A stretch of DNA of 64,000 bases. Origin: Flavisolibacter nicotianae. Its GTDB lineage: Bacteria > Bacteroidota > Bacteroidia > Chitinophagales > Chitinophagaceae. A program made the translations under genes and the position numbers. How positions within the stretch are numbered: the stretch's first letter is position 1; each line of letters starts with the position of its first letter. The stretch lies in the NCBI RefSeq assembly GCF_003628535.1, contig NZ_RBCI01000001.1:930001-994000 (forward strand), in the 5' to 3' direction. The notes below the pieces were generated by a model. The model ran no database searches. It saw only the letters and a list, made by a program, of their open reading frames with translations, and was not told where the DNA came from. Below are positions 1 to 7,839 of this stretch, in pieces.

Positions 1-352
1 TTCGTTTGTATGGGATAAACCGGTTCCCGTCAATGAGAAGCAATTGTGGCTGTACCGGGAGCGATTTCACGGCAAGATGCATGCTTTTGAAGGAAGCCTT
101 TAAGATATTCAGTTTGTCGATTTGCCTGTTGTCGAGTTGGGCCACCGCATGGGCAATGGCATGACGTTCGATGAAAGGACGCAATTCGTACCGCTGCTCC
201 TCGGTAATCAGTTTTGAGTCGTTCAGCAAGGGGTGCGAAAAATCCCTGGGCAAAATAACCGCAGCGGCAAACACAGGACCGGCCAGGCACCCGCGGCCTG
301 CCTCGTCGCAACCGGCTTCCATCAGTTCTTCCTGGAAATAAGCGTGCAGCAT
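1..352 (-). CDS. rnhB: Ribonuclease HII, N-terminal part (runs off the window)
   Basis: RNase HII removes ribonucleotides and RNA primers from RNA/DNA hybrids in the cytoplasm. The reverse strand reads about 117 codons from an ATG at 352 to the window edge. The N-terminus carries the family signature DEAGRGCLAGPV at residues 13-24, holding the first two catalytic acidic residues, followed by a segment with ILP and LNDSK as in RnhB proteins. The C-terminal part with the remaining catalytic aspartates is outside the window. The start codon lies about 100 bp from the divergent cytochrome gene, so the two probably share an intergenic promoter region. Family assignment is secure; only completeness is unknown. 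Confidence 0.92.
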   Translation of the reverse strand, partial: MLHAYFQEELMEAGCDEAGRGCLAGPVFAAAVILPRDFSHPLLNDSKLITEEQRYELRPFIERHAIAHAVAQLDNRQIDKLNILKASFKSMHLAVKSLPVQPQLLLIDGNRFIPYKR

Positions 353-449
353 GGATTCAAAAATACAGCAGCACCAACAAAATCGGGGACGGCTGCCTGA
401 TTTTATCATCCATTTAATTCTTTGTAACTTGACGAAGCAGCTTCCAACT

Positions 450-1418
450 ATGCGCTCCCGCCGATCAACCTGGTTTCCTTTCTGGATCATCCTTTTGGTA
501 TGCATCCTTATCCTGGCCGACCTGTTTTATCCCCGCTTCAAATCCAGGCAATTTAAAACGCCTGCGCCAGCGGCCGCCGGTGAATGGAAGGCGCCCTCCG
601 AAAGCGACCTGGCGTCGGAACCCAACAGCGCATTGATTCGTTATGGCAAGGATCTGGTGGAAAGCACCGCCCATTACCTGGGCCCGAAAGGAACAGTGGC
701 ACAACTCACCAATGGCATGAACTGCCAGAACTGTCACCTGCAGGGAGGCACACAAAATTTTGCCAACCCGTTTAGCGCTGCTGCCTCAACCTATCCCAAG
801 TACCGCGACCGGAGTGGACAAGTTGAATCGATCCTGTTTCGCGTTAACGACTGCATGCAGCGAAGCCTTGACGGAAAAGTATTGGACAGTGCAAGTAAAG
901 AAATGCAGGCCATGATCGCCTACATCCGGTGGGTGGGTAAAAGCGTACCAAAAGGAGAGACACCAAAGGGAGCCGGCACGGAAAAACTTAGCTATTTGCC
1001 GCGGGCTGCCAGCCTGGAAAAAGGAAAACAAATTTTTGTGTTGAACTGCACCCGTTGCCATGGTGCGAATGGGGAGGGAGTATACCTGCCGGATTCATCG
1101 GGTTATGTTTTTCCGCCCCTGTGGGGTAGCCATAGTTTCAACGTGGGCGCAGGCTTGTACCGGCTTTCGCTGCTGGCTGCTTTTATTAAGAACAACATGC
1201 CTTTAGGCGTCACGTGGAAAGCGCCGCAACTCAGCGCCGAGCAGGCCTGGGATGTTGCCGCTTACATTGCCTCTCAGCCGCGGCCGGTAAAACCGTTTCC
1301 AAACGACTGGCCCAATATCGCCAAAAAGCCCCTCGATTATCCTTTCGGTCCCTTTGCCGATACGTTCCCCGAAGTGGTGCACAAGTATGGCCCGTTTAGC
1401 GGGATAAAGAAAAAATGA
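450..1418 (+). CDS. TsdA-like diheme c-type cytochrome (thiosulfate dehydrogenase family)
   Basis: This is a predicted membrane-anchored periplasmic cytochrome of 322 aa. One hydrophobic helix spans about residues 10-24. Two c-type heme motifs are visible, C92-Q-N-C-H96 and C200-T-R-C-H204. Around residue 133 the protein has NDCMQRS; in TsdA thiosulfate dehydrogenases a cysteine in this place (here Cys135) is the axial ligand of heme 1. The later GAGLYR, AAFIKNNMP and DVAAYIASQ stretches also match the TsdA family. TsdA couples two thiosulfates to tetrathionate, or the reverse. Start 450 is chosen because the helix follows directly; an in-frame ATG at 351 would overlap rnhB. The neighbouring DsrE-type proteins support a sulfur role. 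Direction of catalysis cannot be told. Confidence 0.8.
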   Translation: MRSRRSTWFPFWIILLVCILILADLFYPRFKSRQFKTPAPAAAGEWKAPSESDLASEPNSALIRYGKDLVESTAHYLGPKGTVAQLTNGMNCQNCHLQGGTQNFANPFSAAASTYPKYRDRSGQVESILFRVNDCMQRSLDGKVLDSASKEMQAMIAYIRWVGKSVPKGETPKGAGTEKLSYLPRAASLEKGKQIFVLNCTRCHGANGEGVYLPDSSGYVFPPLWGSHSFNVGAGLYRLSLLAAFIKNNMPLGVTWKAPQLSAEQAWDVAAYIASQPRPVKPFPNDWPNIAKKPLDYPFGPFADTFPEVVHKYGPFSGIKKK

Positions 1419-1435
1419 ACCAACACATAAAAAAA

Positions 1436-1480
1436 GGCAGTCTTCCCTTCGCAACAAGCAATGGCAAAGTGAAGACTGCC
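1436..1480. terminator. Bidirectional terminator between convergent genes
   Basis: A perfect 10-bp stem (GGCAGTCTTC at 1436-1445 with GAAGACTGCC at 1471-1480) lies between the convergent cytochrome and DsrE-like genes. An A-run precedes it and a T-rich stretch follows, so it can work in both directions. The 25-nt loop is rather long. Confidence 0.65.
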
Positions 1481-1493
1481 GGGTTTTCTGATT

Positions 1494-2192
1494 TTACACG
1501 CGGCAATACGCACACTTGTGTTCCTGTGCACGAGCTACGGCCCAAACACCCGAGGGAACAATCTGAATACCGGGGAGGATTGCTGCTTTAAAATCGTTGT
1601 ACACTTCTTTCGGATCCATGTTCATCGACTGGCCTATCGCGGCGCTGTACACCGTCATGGCCATGTTACAAACACAAAACATAACACCGCTTTCCTGCAG
1701 CTCGTTAATGCCAATGGCCACAGGCCCGATGCCGGGCACCTGGAAATCACCGGAAGCCGGTTTGTAAAACGCATTGCGCATTGCCGATTCTTTTGTTCTG
1801 TCATCGGTAATCTTGAAGACTTTTCCGAAGTTATACTTCGTCCAGGCAGAATTGTTCATGGCATATGGAATGGCTTCGTGGCGCAGGATCACCACGACGC
1901 TGCTTTCTGCTTCGGGTGTTCCGGTTGCCGCATTGGTCAGCAAAAACACCCGTGGCCAGGCAAACGGAAAGATCCCGCTGGGCTCCACTACATCAAAGAC
2001 AATCCGGTGCTTGCCTTTGATCTGGTTGAACCAGGCATCCGGGTCTTCGTCACGAGGGGCAATGGGCAGTTCTTCCCTGGCAAAGCCTTGAAGCGGCGTG
2101 GCCAATCCTGCCAGACTCATAGCGGCAGCGCCGGTGGCCAGTGTGCCCAGGAACGCACGACGATCGGTAGGGGGGAGATTTGACGGTTCCAT
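1494..2192 (-). CDS. Tat-exported DsrE-like protein
   Basis: A 232-aa protein that starts with a twin-arginine signal (DRRAFLG at residues 10-16, then a hydrophobic Ala/Gly-rich segment and a likely cleavage after LQGFA). The mature part resembles DsrE/COG1416-type sulfur-relay proteins: a central GVMFCVCNMAM segment with a CxC pair, then IVPSGVWAVARAQE, which is the same ending pattern (ITIVPDGIYEIITRQ) as the DsrE protein encoded next door. It ends in a CxxC motif (CAYC). DsrE-fold proteins bind or relay sulfur on cysteines, so a periplasmic sulfur-handling role is inferred. ATG 2192 is preferred to upstream codons because the Tat signal follows it. The exact reaction is unknown. Confidence 0.7.
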   Translation of the reverse strand: MEPSNLPPTDRRAFLGTLATGAAAMSLAGLATPLQGFAREELPIAPRDEDPDAWFNQIKGKHRIVFDVVEPSGIFPFAWPRVFLLTNAATGTPEAESSVVVILRHEAIPYAMNNSAWTKYNFGKVFKITDDRTKESAMRNAFYKPASGDFQVPGIGPVAIGINELQESGVMFCVCNMAMTVYSAAIGQSMNMDPKEVYNDFKAAILPGIQIVPSGVWAVARAQEHKCAYCRV

Positions 2193-2348
2193 ACTAAATG
2201 TTTTGGTGAAGAAAAAAGGAGTGCCAAAAAGGTACGAAATCCAAAGCCCTGCAACAAGTTTTTTATCCCTGCAGCTAATCAGCTGGTTGCCGCTGCGGTG
2301 GTTTTGCGGTAAAAAAGCTGTAAATTTTAAAACCAAAATTGTGCAAAC

Positions 2349-2762
2349 ATGAAACGCCTACTCTTCTTCCTTGGCCTGATGGCCGGCAGTCTTTTTTCAC
2401 TCGCCCAGTCAGTTCCTTACAACGTGGTGTTTGACCTTACAAGCAAAGACACCAACGACCACAAAATGGTGGTACGCTGGCTGAGCGAAATTTCAAAAGA
2501 GAGACCCGATGCCAAACTCGAAGTGGTGTTATACGGCCAGTCGCTCGACATGGTGCAAAAAGACAAATCAGCCGTGGCACCCGCCCTGCAGGAGCTTACG
2601 CAGAACAAAAACATCGCGGTAAAAGTATGCGCCGCGGCAATGAAGCGTCACAACGTGGAAGCTTCGCAATTGCTGCCCGGTATCACCATCGTACCCGATG
2701 GCATCTACGAGATCATCACCCGTCAAAAAGAAGGCTGGGGGTACATCAAAGCGGCACATTAA
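2349..2762 (+). CDS. Exported DsrE family protein
   Basis: A 137-aa protein with a Sec signal peptide (residues 1-20, cleavage near SLAQ) and a DsrE/DsrF-like fold signature: VVFDLTSKDTNDHKMVVRWL, LEVVLYGQSLDMV, and a single mature cysteine in IAVKVCAAAM, followed by LLPGITIVPDGIYEIITRQKEGWGYIK. This is the COG1416 type found in periplasmic or cytoplasmic sulfur metabolism. It is transcribed divergently from the Tat-exported DsrE-like gene across a 156-bp gap, and a TsdA-like cytochrome follows on the far side, so the three probably handle the same sulfur compound. Confidence 0.78.
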   Translation: MKRLLFFLGLMAGSLFSLAQSVPYNVVFDLTSKDTNDHKMVVRWLSEISKERPDAKLEVVLYGQSLDMVQKDKSAVAPALQELTQNKNIAVKVCAAAMKRHNVEASQLLPGITIVPDGIYEIITRQKEGWGYIKAAH

Positions 2763-2780
2763 AGAGAAGATCGGATAAAC

Positions 2781-2910
2781 GAACAAGGAATGTTGAATGA
2801 TAAACTGGCTTCGGCGTATCATCCTTTCTTCACAGGGGCATCCTGCCGTTGAATAAAAAAATAAACAGCGGAAGAGCCTTCTACATTCTGCATTCTTTAC
2901 TCGTCTGTTC
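2781..2910. repeat. Intergenic imperfect inverted word repeat
   Basis: In the gap between the DsrE gene and ctaA, a left arm (2781-2799, containing GGAATGTTGAATG) is followed about 85 bp later by an imperfect reverse complement (2884-2910, containing CATTCTGCATTCTTT). The arms differ at several positions. It is one of a set of such elements in this window, each built from a different short word. Confidence 0.5.
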
Positions 2911-2981
2911 TGCGGTTGAGTTTTTCTTTCGGTACGCTGCGATTTCCGGTGAATCCATTTTTCCTCCACTTTATCCGCGGT

Positions 2982-2989
2982 TAGCTTTG
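2982..2989 (+). promoter_or_regulatory. -7 promoter box of ctaA, near-leaderless
   Basis: TAGCTTTG matches the Bacteroidota -7 consensus TAnnTTTG exactly and ends only 7 nt before the ctaA ATG, so the transcript would have almost no 5' leader. No convincing -33 TTG was found. Confidence 0.55.
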
Positions 2990-2996
2990 CACCGCT

Positions 2997-4124
2997 ATGA
3001 CAGAGGCTTTTCATCTGCAACAGATAGATGTGATTCGCAGTAAACGCAGCCGGCCGGTTGCCATCTGGCTTTTGGTGGGTGTGTTCATGATCGTTGTTCA
3101 AATTATTTTGGGCGGAATCACCCGTCTTACCGACTCTGGGCTTTCCATTACGGAATGGCAACCGATTTTAGGAACGTTGCCGCCGCTGAACGAGGCGCAA
3201 TGGAACAAAGCGTTCGAAGGTTACAAGCAGATCGCCCAATACAAAAACCTGCATGCTTATTTTACGCTGGACGATTTTAAGTCCATTTTTTTCTGGGAAT
3301 GGCTGCACCGGCTTTGGGGCCGACTGATCGGGATTGTGTTTGCCATCCCGTTTGTGCTTTTCCTGCTGCAGAAACGGTTCAGCAAGGACATGATCAACCC
3401 GATGCTCATTCTTTTTTTGCTCGGCGGCCTGCAGGGTGCCATCGGCTGGATCATGGTGAAAAGCGGCCTCAATGACGAAAACCTCTATGTCAGCCACATT
3501 CGCCTGGCCATTCATTTCATTACCGCTCTTGGCTTGCTGGTGTATACCTATTGGTTTGCCCTGCAGTTGTTGGTGCCACCCGGGCAGAAACTTGTGTTGC
3601 CTTCTTCCCGAACTTTTCTTTTTTGGATAATCGGGCTGCTGGTGCTGCAATTGATTTACGGTGCCTTCATGGCAGGGCTGAAAGCTGCAACAGCGGCACC
3701 AACCTGGCCTTCTATCAACGGTTCGTACCTGCCGGCCGGTATCGGTTCTTACCAGGGTAGGGAAGGCACATTCTTTTCGGCGCTTGTCAACAACCCGGTC
3801 ACCATCCATTTCATTCACCGGAACCTTGCTTACCTGCTAAGTCTTTTGCTTTTGGTTTGGACGAGCAAAGTGGCCAGGGTGCAGGGCAGTCCCCTGTTTC
3901 GCCGGGTGCGATGGATCCCGCTTGCACTGGTGATCGTGCAGGTAGGACTCGGTATCGCTGCCGTTTTAACCAGTTTGCAAAAAAAGCCGCAACAGTGGGG
4001 GATATTCGAGTGGAATGCACAGTTGCACCAGGCCGTGGCCATGCTGCTGCTGCTTTCCCTGGTTACGGTTTTATTTCTGCACAAGGCCTCCGGGTCTTCC
4101 GAAGGTGCGACTCGTGATGCATAA
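2997..4124 (+). CDS. ctaA: Heme A synthase (COX15/CtaA family)
   Basis: CtaA oxidises the C8 methyl group of heme O to a formyl group, giving heme A for cytochrome c oxidase; it is an inner-membrane protein. The 375-aa product has about eight hydrophobic segments and the conserved GGITRLTDSGLSITEWQP loop near residue 40. Four histidines sit in the expected places: EWLHRLWGR (His104), SHIRLAIHF (His167), IHRNLAYL (His274) and QLHQAVAML (His344); these are the heme ligands in the two four-helix halves. Length and order fit the type with a long periplasmic loop after helix 1. It appears monocistronic, with no cta/cox genes next to it. Confidence 0.93.
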   Translation: MTEAFHLQQIDVIRSKRSRPVAIWLLVGVFMIVVQIILGGITRLTDSGLSITEWQPILGTLPPLNEAQWNKAFEGYKQIAQYKNLHAYFTLDDFKSIFFWEWLHRLWGRLIGIVFAIPFVLFLLQKRFSKDMINPMLILFLLGGLQGAIGWIMVKSGLNDENLYVSHIRLAIHFITALGLLVYTYWFALQLLVPPGQKLVLPSSRTFLFWIIGLLVLQLIYGAFMAGLKAATAAPTWPSINGSYLPAGIGSYQGREGTFFSALVNNPVTIHFIHRNLAYLLSLLLLVWTSKVARVQGSPLFRRVRWIPLALVIVQVGLGIAAVLTSLQKKPQQWGIFEWNAQLHQAVAMLLLLSLVTVLFLHKASGSSEGATRDA

Positions 4125-4593
4125 GGACTGACTTAAGCAAGAGGCTTTTGTTTGCCGAAGAATTCCATCTCTTCAAGAGATGGAATTCTTTTTGCCCCAC
4201 TTCGTTCCGAACGTTGAACGGAGCCCTTCCTTCGTCAGGATAAACTGTGCAACGGGGGCTCAATGGATATTCTATTGCTGGTTCCGTAAAAAATATATCG
4301 CTCCTTCGGAGCTTTATTCACTCTATTGTTCTTTCTTCTATTAACAGGATGCCCCTCCGGGGCAAAAGAAAAGCCGTTGGCGGGGACACCGAATGGCAGC
4401 AAAAGCCTCCACCAAAATGACTGATGAAGGCTATGGAGTATCGTACAAAAGCAAGGGTCTGTGCGATAGAAAGCCCTCCCTGGAGGGGTTTGGGTAGGTT
4501 ACCACTTCCTTCTTTGGCGGGCGGGGAGGCCGTAGCCGTGTGCAGCGAAGTAACCGCCTGGATCGTCTTAAAAGAAAGGTAAAGCCGCTAACT
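4125..4593. other. 469-bp intergenic gap filled by a dispersed repeat
   Basis: No gene is seen between ctaA and the patatin gene. The interval holds full copy A of the dispersed structured repeat (listed separately) and then about 90 bp of GC-rich sequence before the patatin start. Confidence 0.7.
4140..4502 (+). repeat. Dispersed structured repeat, copy A
   Basis: One of three full copies of a ~360-bp element (others near 29.0 kb and 58.3 kb). In order: a 16-bp perfect hairpin (4158-4173 with 4175-4190), a conserved stretch at about 4206-4255 (GCCCTTCCTTCGTCAGGATA and flanks), a GCTCC-TTCG-GAGC hairpin at 4300-4312, the conserved word TATTAACAGGA, a GCCCC-TCC-GGGGC hairpin at 4351-4363, an AAAGCCT/AGGCT imperfect hairpin, and a terminal CCCTCC-CTGGAGGGG module. 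There is no open reading frame. Orientation is defined as hairpin first, C-rich module last. Confidence 0.85.
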
Positions 4594-6924
4594 ATGGAAT
4601 ACTTTTCTTTCCTGCCCCGTAATCTACATAAGCAGTTTCGCAGTACTTTACAACCGTTGAAAAAGCACATCGCCCTTTTTGAATACCTGCGAGGCACGTT
4701 TTATTCCCTGCCTGTACAATTACTGTTTTTGCACTTTCGCAAGTACCAGGTGCTTCTGCTTTTTTGGGGAATGCTGTTTGCAACCGTTGGCGGTGCTTTC
4801 ATGAAATCCTTTGGCGCGGAAGCGCTTTTCCTGGCACCCGAATACATGGGCGATGTCAATGCGCTGGGAGCGGCGATCGTGGGGATTGCCATCGGTATTT
4901 TTATCATGTGCTGGAATGTGACCACCTTTATTTTGTTCAGCCGGCATTTCACTTTTCTTGCGGCAACGCAGTACCCGTTTTTAAAATACTGCATCAACAA
5001 CAGTGCAATCCCGTTTGGCTTTTTGTTTTTTTACCTGTTCAAAGCGGCTTCTTACCTGCATACCAAAGAACTGATCGCCACTATCGAAATCGCCGTCATA
5101 ATCGGCGGCTTTCTCATTGGGCTGATCCTTGTCCTAACCGTTTCGTTTTTTTACTTCTTCAGTGCCGACCGAACGATTTTTAAAAAACTGGAACCGCTTT
5201 TCAGCAGTGCCAAAAACTATATCTCGCACCTGCAGCCCGAAAAAGCGGCCGGCCGTTCGCTGCTTCATTCCGAGTGGTTCCTGGATTCTTTTTACCGGGT
5301 GCGCCGTTGTCGCGATGTGTCGCACTATTCGCACGAGCTAATGGAAAAGATCTTCAAGCGCCACCATTTTGCCGCGGTGCTTTCCATCTTTATCGTCTAC
5401 CTGTTTTTGCTGATGATCGGCTTTTTTATCGACTATCCGTTTTTTCAATTGCCAGCCGGGGCGTCCATCACTATGTTGTTTGCCATCCTCATTGGCGTAA
5501 CGGGTGCCATTGTGTATTTTTTTCAAAGCTGGAGCGTACCGGCACTGCTGCTGTTTGTGTTGATCATTAATTATTTCTACAACATCCAGTGGATCGACCC
5601 CCGCAACAAGGCGTATGGCCTGAATTACGACAATAAAATTTCGCAGCCGGCCTACACACAACGGAATATCGATAGCATTGCCGCATCGCCTTCGGCGGAA
5701 CAGGATAAGCATAATATGGAAACGATCCTGAACCGGTGGAAAACCAAACAGGGTGAAGAAAAGCCCCTGCTTGTGGTGGTAACGACCAGCGGTGGCGGCA
5801 CCCGCAGCGCCACGTTTACCATGAATGTGCTGCAGCGGCTCGACAGCATCACCGGCGGCACCATGATGAAAAAAACATTTCTGTTTACCGGTGCGTCCGG
5901 TGGCATGATCGGTGCTTCGTATTTCCGCGAACTGTACCGCGAACGGCTCCGGAATCCTTCCGTCAATTTGCAGTCCAATGCCTATGTCAACAACATTGCA
6001 TCCGACCTGCTCAATCCCACGTTTACATCGTTTGTGGCAAGAGATGTGTTTGCACCGGAGCGCAAATTTTCTGTGGGCCCGTATTCGTATTTACGCGACA
6101 GGGGACTGGCCTTTGAAGAAGCCCTGAACCGCAACACCGGCAAGGTACTCGATAAAAAACTGGGCGACTACGCAGCCGACGAATCGGCGGCTAACATCCC
6201 GTTGATGCTGTACCATACCCTCATCACCCGCGATGGAAAAATGATGACCATCAGTACGCAGCCGATGCGCTTTATGATGGAGCCGCCGAAGGACAGCACG
6301 CAAAGCCTCGCCGCCGCCGATGCCATTGACTTTACATCCTTCTTTGCCAAGCAGGATCCCTACAATCTGCGCATGCTCACCATCCTGCGCATGAACGCCA
6401 CTTTCCCCGTGGTGTTGCCCAACGTGTGGATGCCGTCGGAACCGGTGATCGACGTGATGGACGGCGGGCTGAGGGATAATTACGGCGTGGAAACATCGCT
6501 GCGTTTTTTGCTGCACATGCAGAAATGGATTGAAGAAAATACGAGGGGCGTGGTGCTGGTGCAGATCCGCGACCGCATGGACGGCGGCTGGGACAACCCG
6601 TACGAGTTTGACGACCTGGTGCAAAATGCCACCAAGCCTTTCTTTCTGCTGCAGCACAACTGGTACAAGATGATGGAGTATTTTCAAAAAGACATGGCCA
6701 CCTACTTTTTGAGCAACAGCCGCTTCCCGGTGCACAATATCTCGTTCCAGTATATACCCCGTAAAGAACAACACAAGGCAGCCCTGAGTTTTCACCTCAC
6801 CAAGCAGGAAAAACTGGACATCGCCGGTTCGTTGCAATCAGGGCACAACCAGCAAAGTTTTAAACAGGTGCTGTCACTCTTTAACGCTACGGGTAAATCA
6901 GCAAAAAGCAGTCTTTCACAATAG
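4594..6924 (+). CDS. Membrane-anchored patatin-like phospholipase
   Basis: Patatin-domain enzymes are serine acyl hydrolases that use a Ser-Asp dyad on membrane lipids. The first ~370 residues hold about eight hydrophobic helices. The catalytic domain follows: LLVVVTTSGGGTRSATF near residue 399 provides the glycine-rich oxyanion loop, GASGG contains the nucleophile Ser435, and DGGLRDNYG contains the second catalytic residue Asp623. The whole is 776 aa, longer than typical bacterial patatins because of the membrane part. ATG 4594 is preferred to 4540, whose extra codons come from GC-rich repeat-flanking DNA. Its last 38 bp overlap the convergent lipid kinase gene, a possible lipid-turnover pairing. 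Substrate is unknown. Confidence 0.85.
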   Translation: MEYFSFLPRNLHKQFRSTLQPLKKHIALFEYLRGTFYSLPVQLLFLHFRKYQVLLLFWGMLFATVGGAFMKSFGAEALFLAPEYMGDVNALGAAIVGIAIGIFIMCWNVTTFILFSRHFTFLAATQYPFLKYCINNSAIPFGFLFFYLFKAASYLHTKELIATIEIAVIIGGFLIGLILVLTVSFFYFFSADRTIFKKLEPLFSSAKNYISHLQPEKAAGRSLLHSEWFLDSFYRVRRCRDVSHYSHELMEKIFKRHHFAAVLSIFIVYLFLLMIGFFIDYPFFQLPAGASITMLFAILIGVTGAIVYFFQSWSVPALLLFVLIINYFYNIQWIDPRNKAYGLNYDNKISQPAYTQRNIDSIAASPSAEQDKHNMETILNRWKTKQGEEKPLLVVVTTSGGGTRSATFTMNVLQRLDSITGGTMMKKTFLFTGASGGMIGASYFRELYRERLRNPSVNLQSNAYVNNIASDLLNPTFTSFVARDVFAPERKFSVGPYSYLRDRGLAFEEALNRNTGKVLDKKLGDYAADESAANIPLMLYHTLITRDGKMMTISTQPMRFMMEPPKDSTQSLAAADAIDFTSFFAKQDPYNLRMLTILRMNATFPVVLPNVWMPSEPVIDVMDGGLRDNYGVETSLRFLLHMQKWIEENTRGVVLVQIRDRMDGGWDNPYEFDDLVQNATKPFFLLQHNWYKMMEYFQKDMATYFLSNSRFPVHNISFQYIPRKEQHKAALSFHLTKQEKLDIAGSLQSGHNQQSFKQVLSLFNATGKSAKSSLSQ

Positions 6925-7786
6925 CAAATCGCATTTCTTCCATGGTCTCCACCGGGTCGCCGTCAATGTGCAGCGGTGCGCCACGTTCGTTGCTGATTTT
7001 GAGTGTTTCAGTTTGAAAATAAATCAGGCTGCTTCGTTCATCGACAATGTCCACGCTCTTCACTTTGTTGAAACCGCTGATCTGTTTGAGTGTTTGAAAC
7101 AACACGCCCAGTTTGTTTTGTTTGGTCATGATCACCACGTCCAGCAGGCCGTCGTTGAGCGATGCTTTTGGCGCAATGGTAAAGTGATTGCCAAACTGGT
7201 TGCTGTTGGCCACCGAAATAAAAAACGCTTCCGTACGAATTTCTTTTTCGCCGGTGGAAAGCGTAAACGGGTAAGCTTTGGATGTCAAAAAATTCTGTAT
7301 GGTTTTCTTTACGTACGTCGTCAAACCCCGCTTGGGTGCATTGGCAAAATCGTGTGCCACCTGTGCATCAAAACCCAGTCCGCACAACATGCAGGCAAAC
7401 TGGTTGTTGATAGAAAAGCCATCGGTCAGTTTGCTGCGGCCGTTAAAAACTGTGTGCAGTGCCTTTACCGGGTCTTTGGAGATCCCCGCGCTAAAAGCAA
7501 GGCCGTTGCCCGACCCGCAGGGAATGATTCCAAACTGCACCCCCAGTTTGCGAAGACTGTTGACCGCCTGGTTGATGGTGCCGTCGCCGCCGGCGATCAC
7601 CACGTCGGTGAACTTTTGTTCTTTGATGATGGGATAAAGAAAGGCATAATCACCGCCGGCCACCGAAGGGTAGATGGCAAACGAAAAACCGGCCCGCCGG
7701 GTTTCCTTTTCAATGATTTCCTGTACTGACTTTTTATTTTTTGTTCCCGAAATGGGATTTACGATGTAAAGGATTTTTCGGTGCAC
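6887..7786 (-). CDS. Diacylglycerol kinase family lipid kinase (YegS-like), first of two
   Basis: A 299-aa cytoplasmic lipid kinase of the DAGK catalytic-domain family, which phosphorylates diacylglycerol, sphingoid or other lipids with ATP. NPISG near residue 10, the nucleotide-binding GGDGT at 66-70, and PCGSGNGLA are visible; LHIDGDPV near the C-terminus is the usual IDG motif. The start is GTG (7786); an in-frame stop lies shortly upstream and no ATG is available. The gene converges on the patatin gene with a 38-bp overlap. A second, sequence-divergent kinase of the same family lies just past surE. Confidence 0.85.
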   Translation of the reverse strand: MHRKILYIVNPISGTKNKKSVQEIIEKETRRAGFSFAIYPSVAGGDYAFLYPIIKEQKFTDVVIAGGDGTINQAVNSLRKLGVQFGIIPCGSGNGLAFSAGISKDPVKALHTVFNGRSKLTDGFSINNQFACMLCGLGFDAQVAHDFANAPKRGLTTYVKKTIQNFLTSKAYPFTLSTGEKEIRTEAFFISVANSNQFGNHFTIAPKASLNDGLLDVVIMTKQNKLGVLFQTLKQISGFNKVKSVDIVDERSSLIYFQTETLKISNERGAPLHIDGDPVETMEEMRFAIVKDCFLLIYP

Positions 7787-7808
7787 TACACGTCCGTATT
7801 AATTGGCG

Positions 7809-7816
7809 CAAATGTA
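7809..7816 (-). promoter_or_regulatory. -7 promoter box upstream of lipid kinase
   Basis: On the minus strand TACATTTG matches TAnnTTTG and lies 22 nt before the GTG start of the kinase gene. Confidence 0.45.
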
Positions 7817-7839
7817 GGTTGCAAAAAAAACTCTGCCGC

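Noticed and set aside
450-2762. Genomic island or transferred sulfur operon
   Set aside because: Base composition and codon use look like the neighbours and no mobility gene, integrase or tRNA is present; transfer cannot be supported from sequence alone.
4140-4502. Insertion sequence with transposase
   Set aside because: The dispersed repeat has no coding frame of useful length and no recognisable transposase nearby in any copy; inverted terminal ends were not evident.
6091-6837. A 248-codon minus-strand frame opposite the patatin gene
   Set aside because: Overlaps the catalytic domain of the patatin-like gene; His-rich, no signal or motif.
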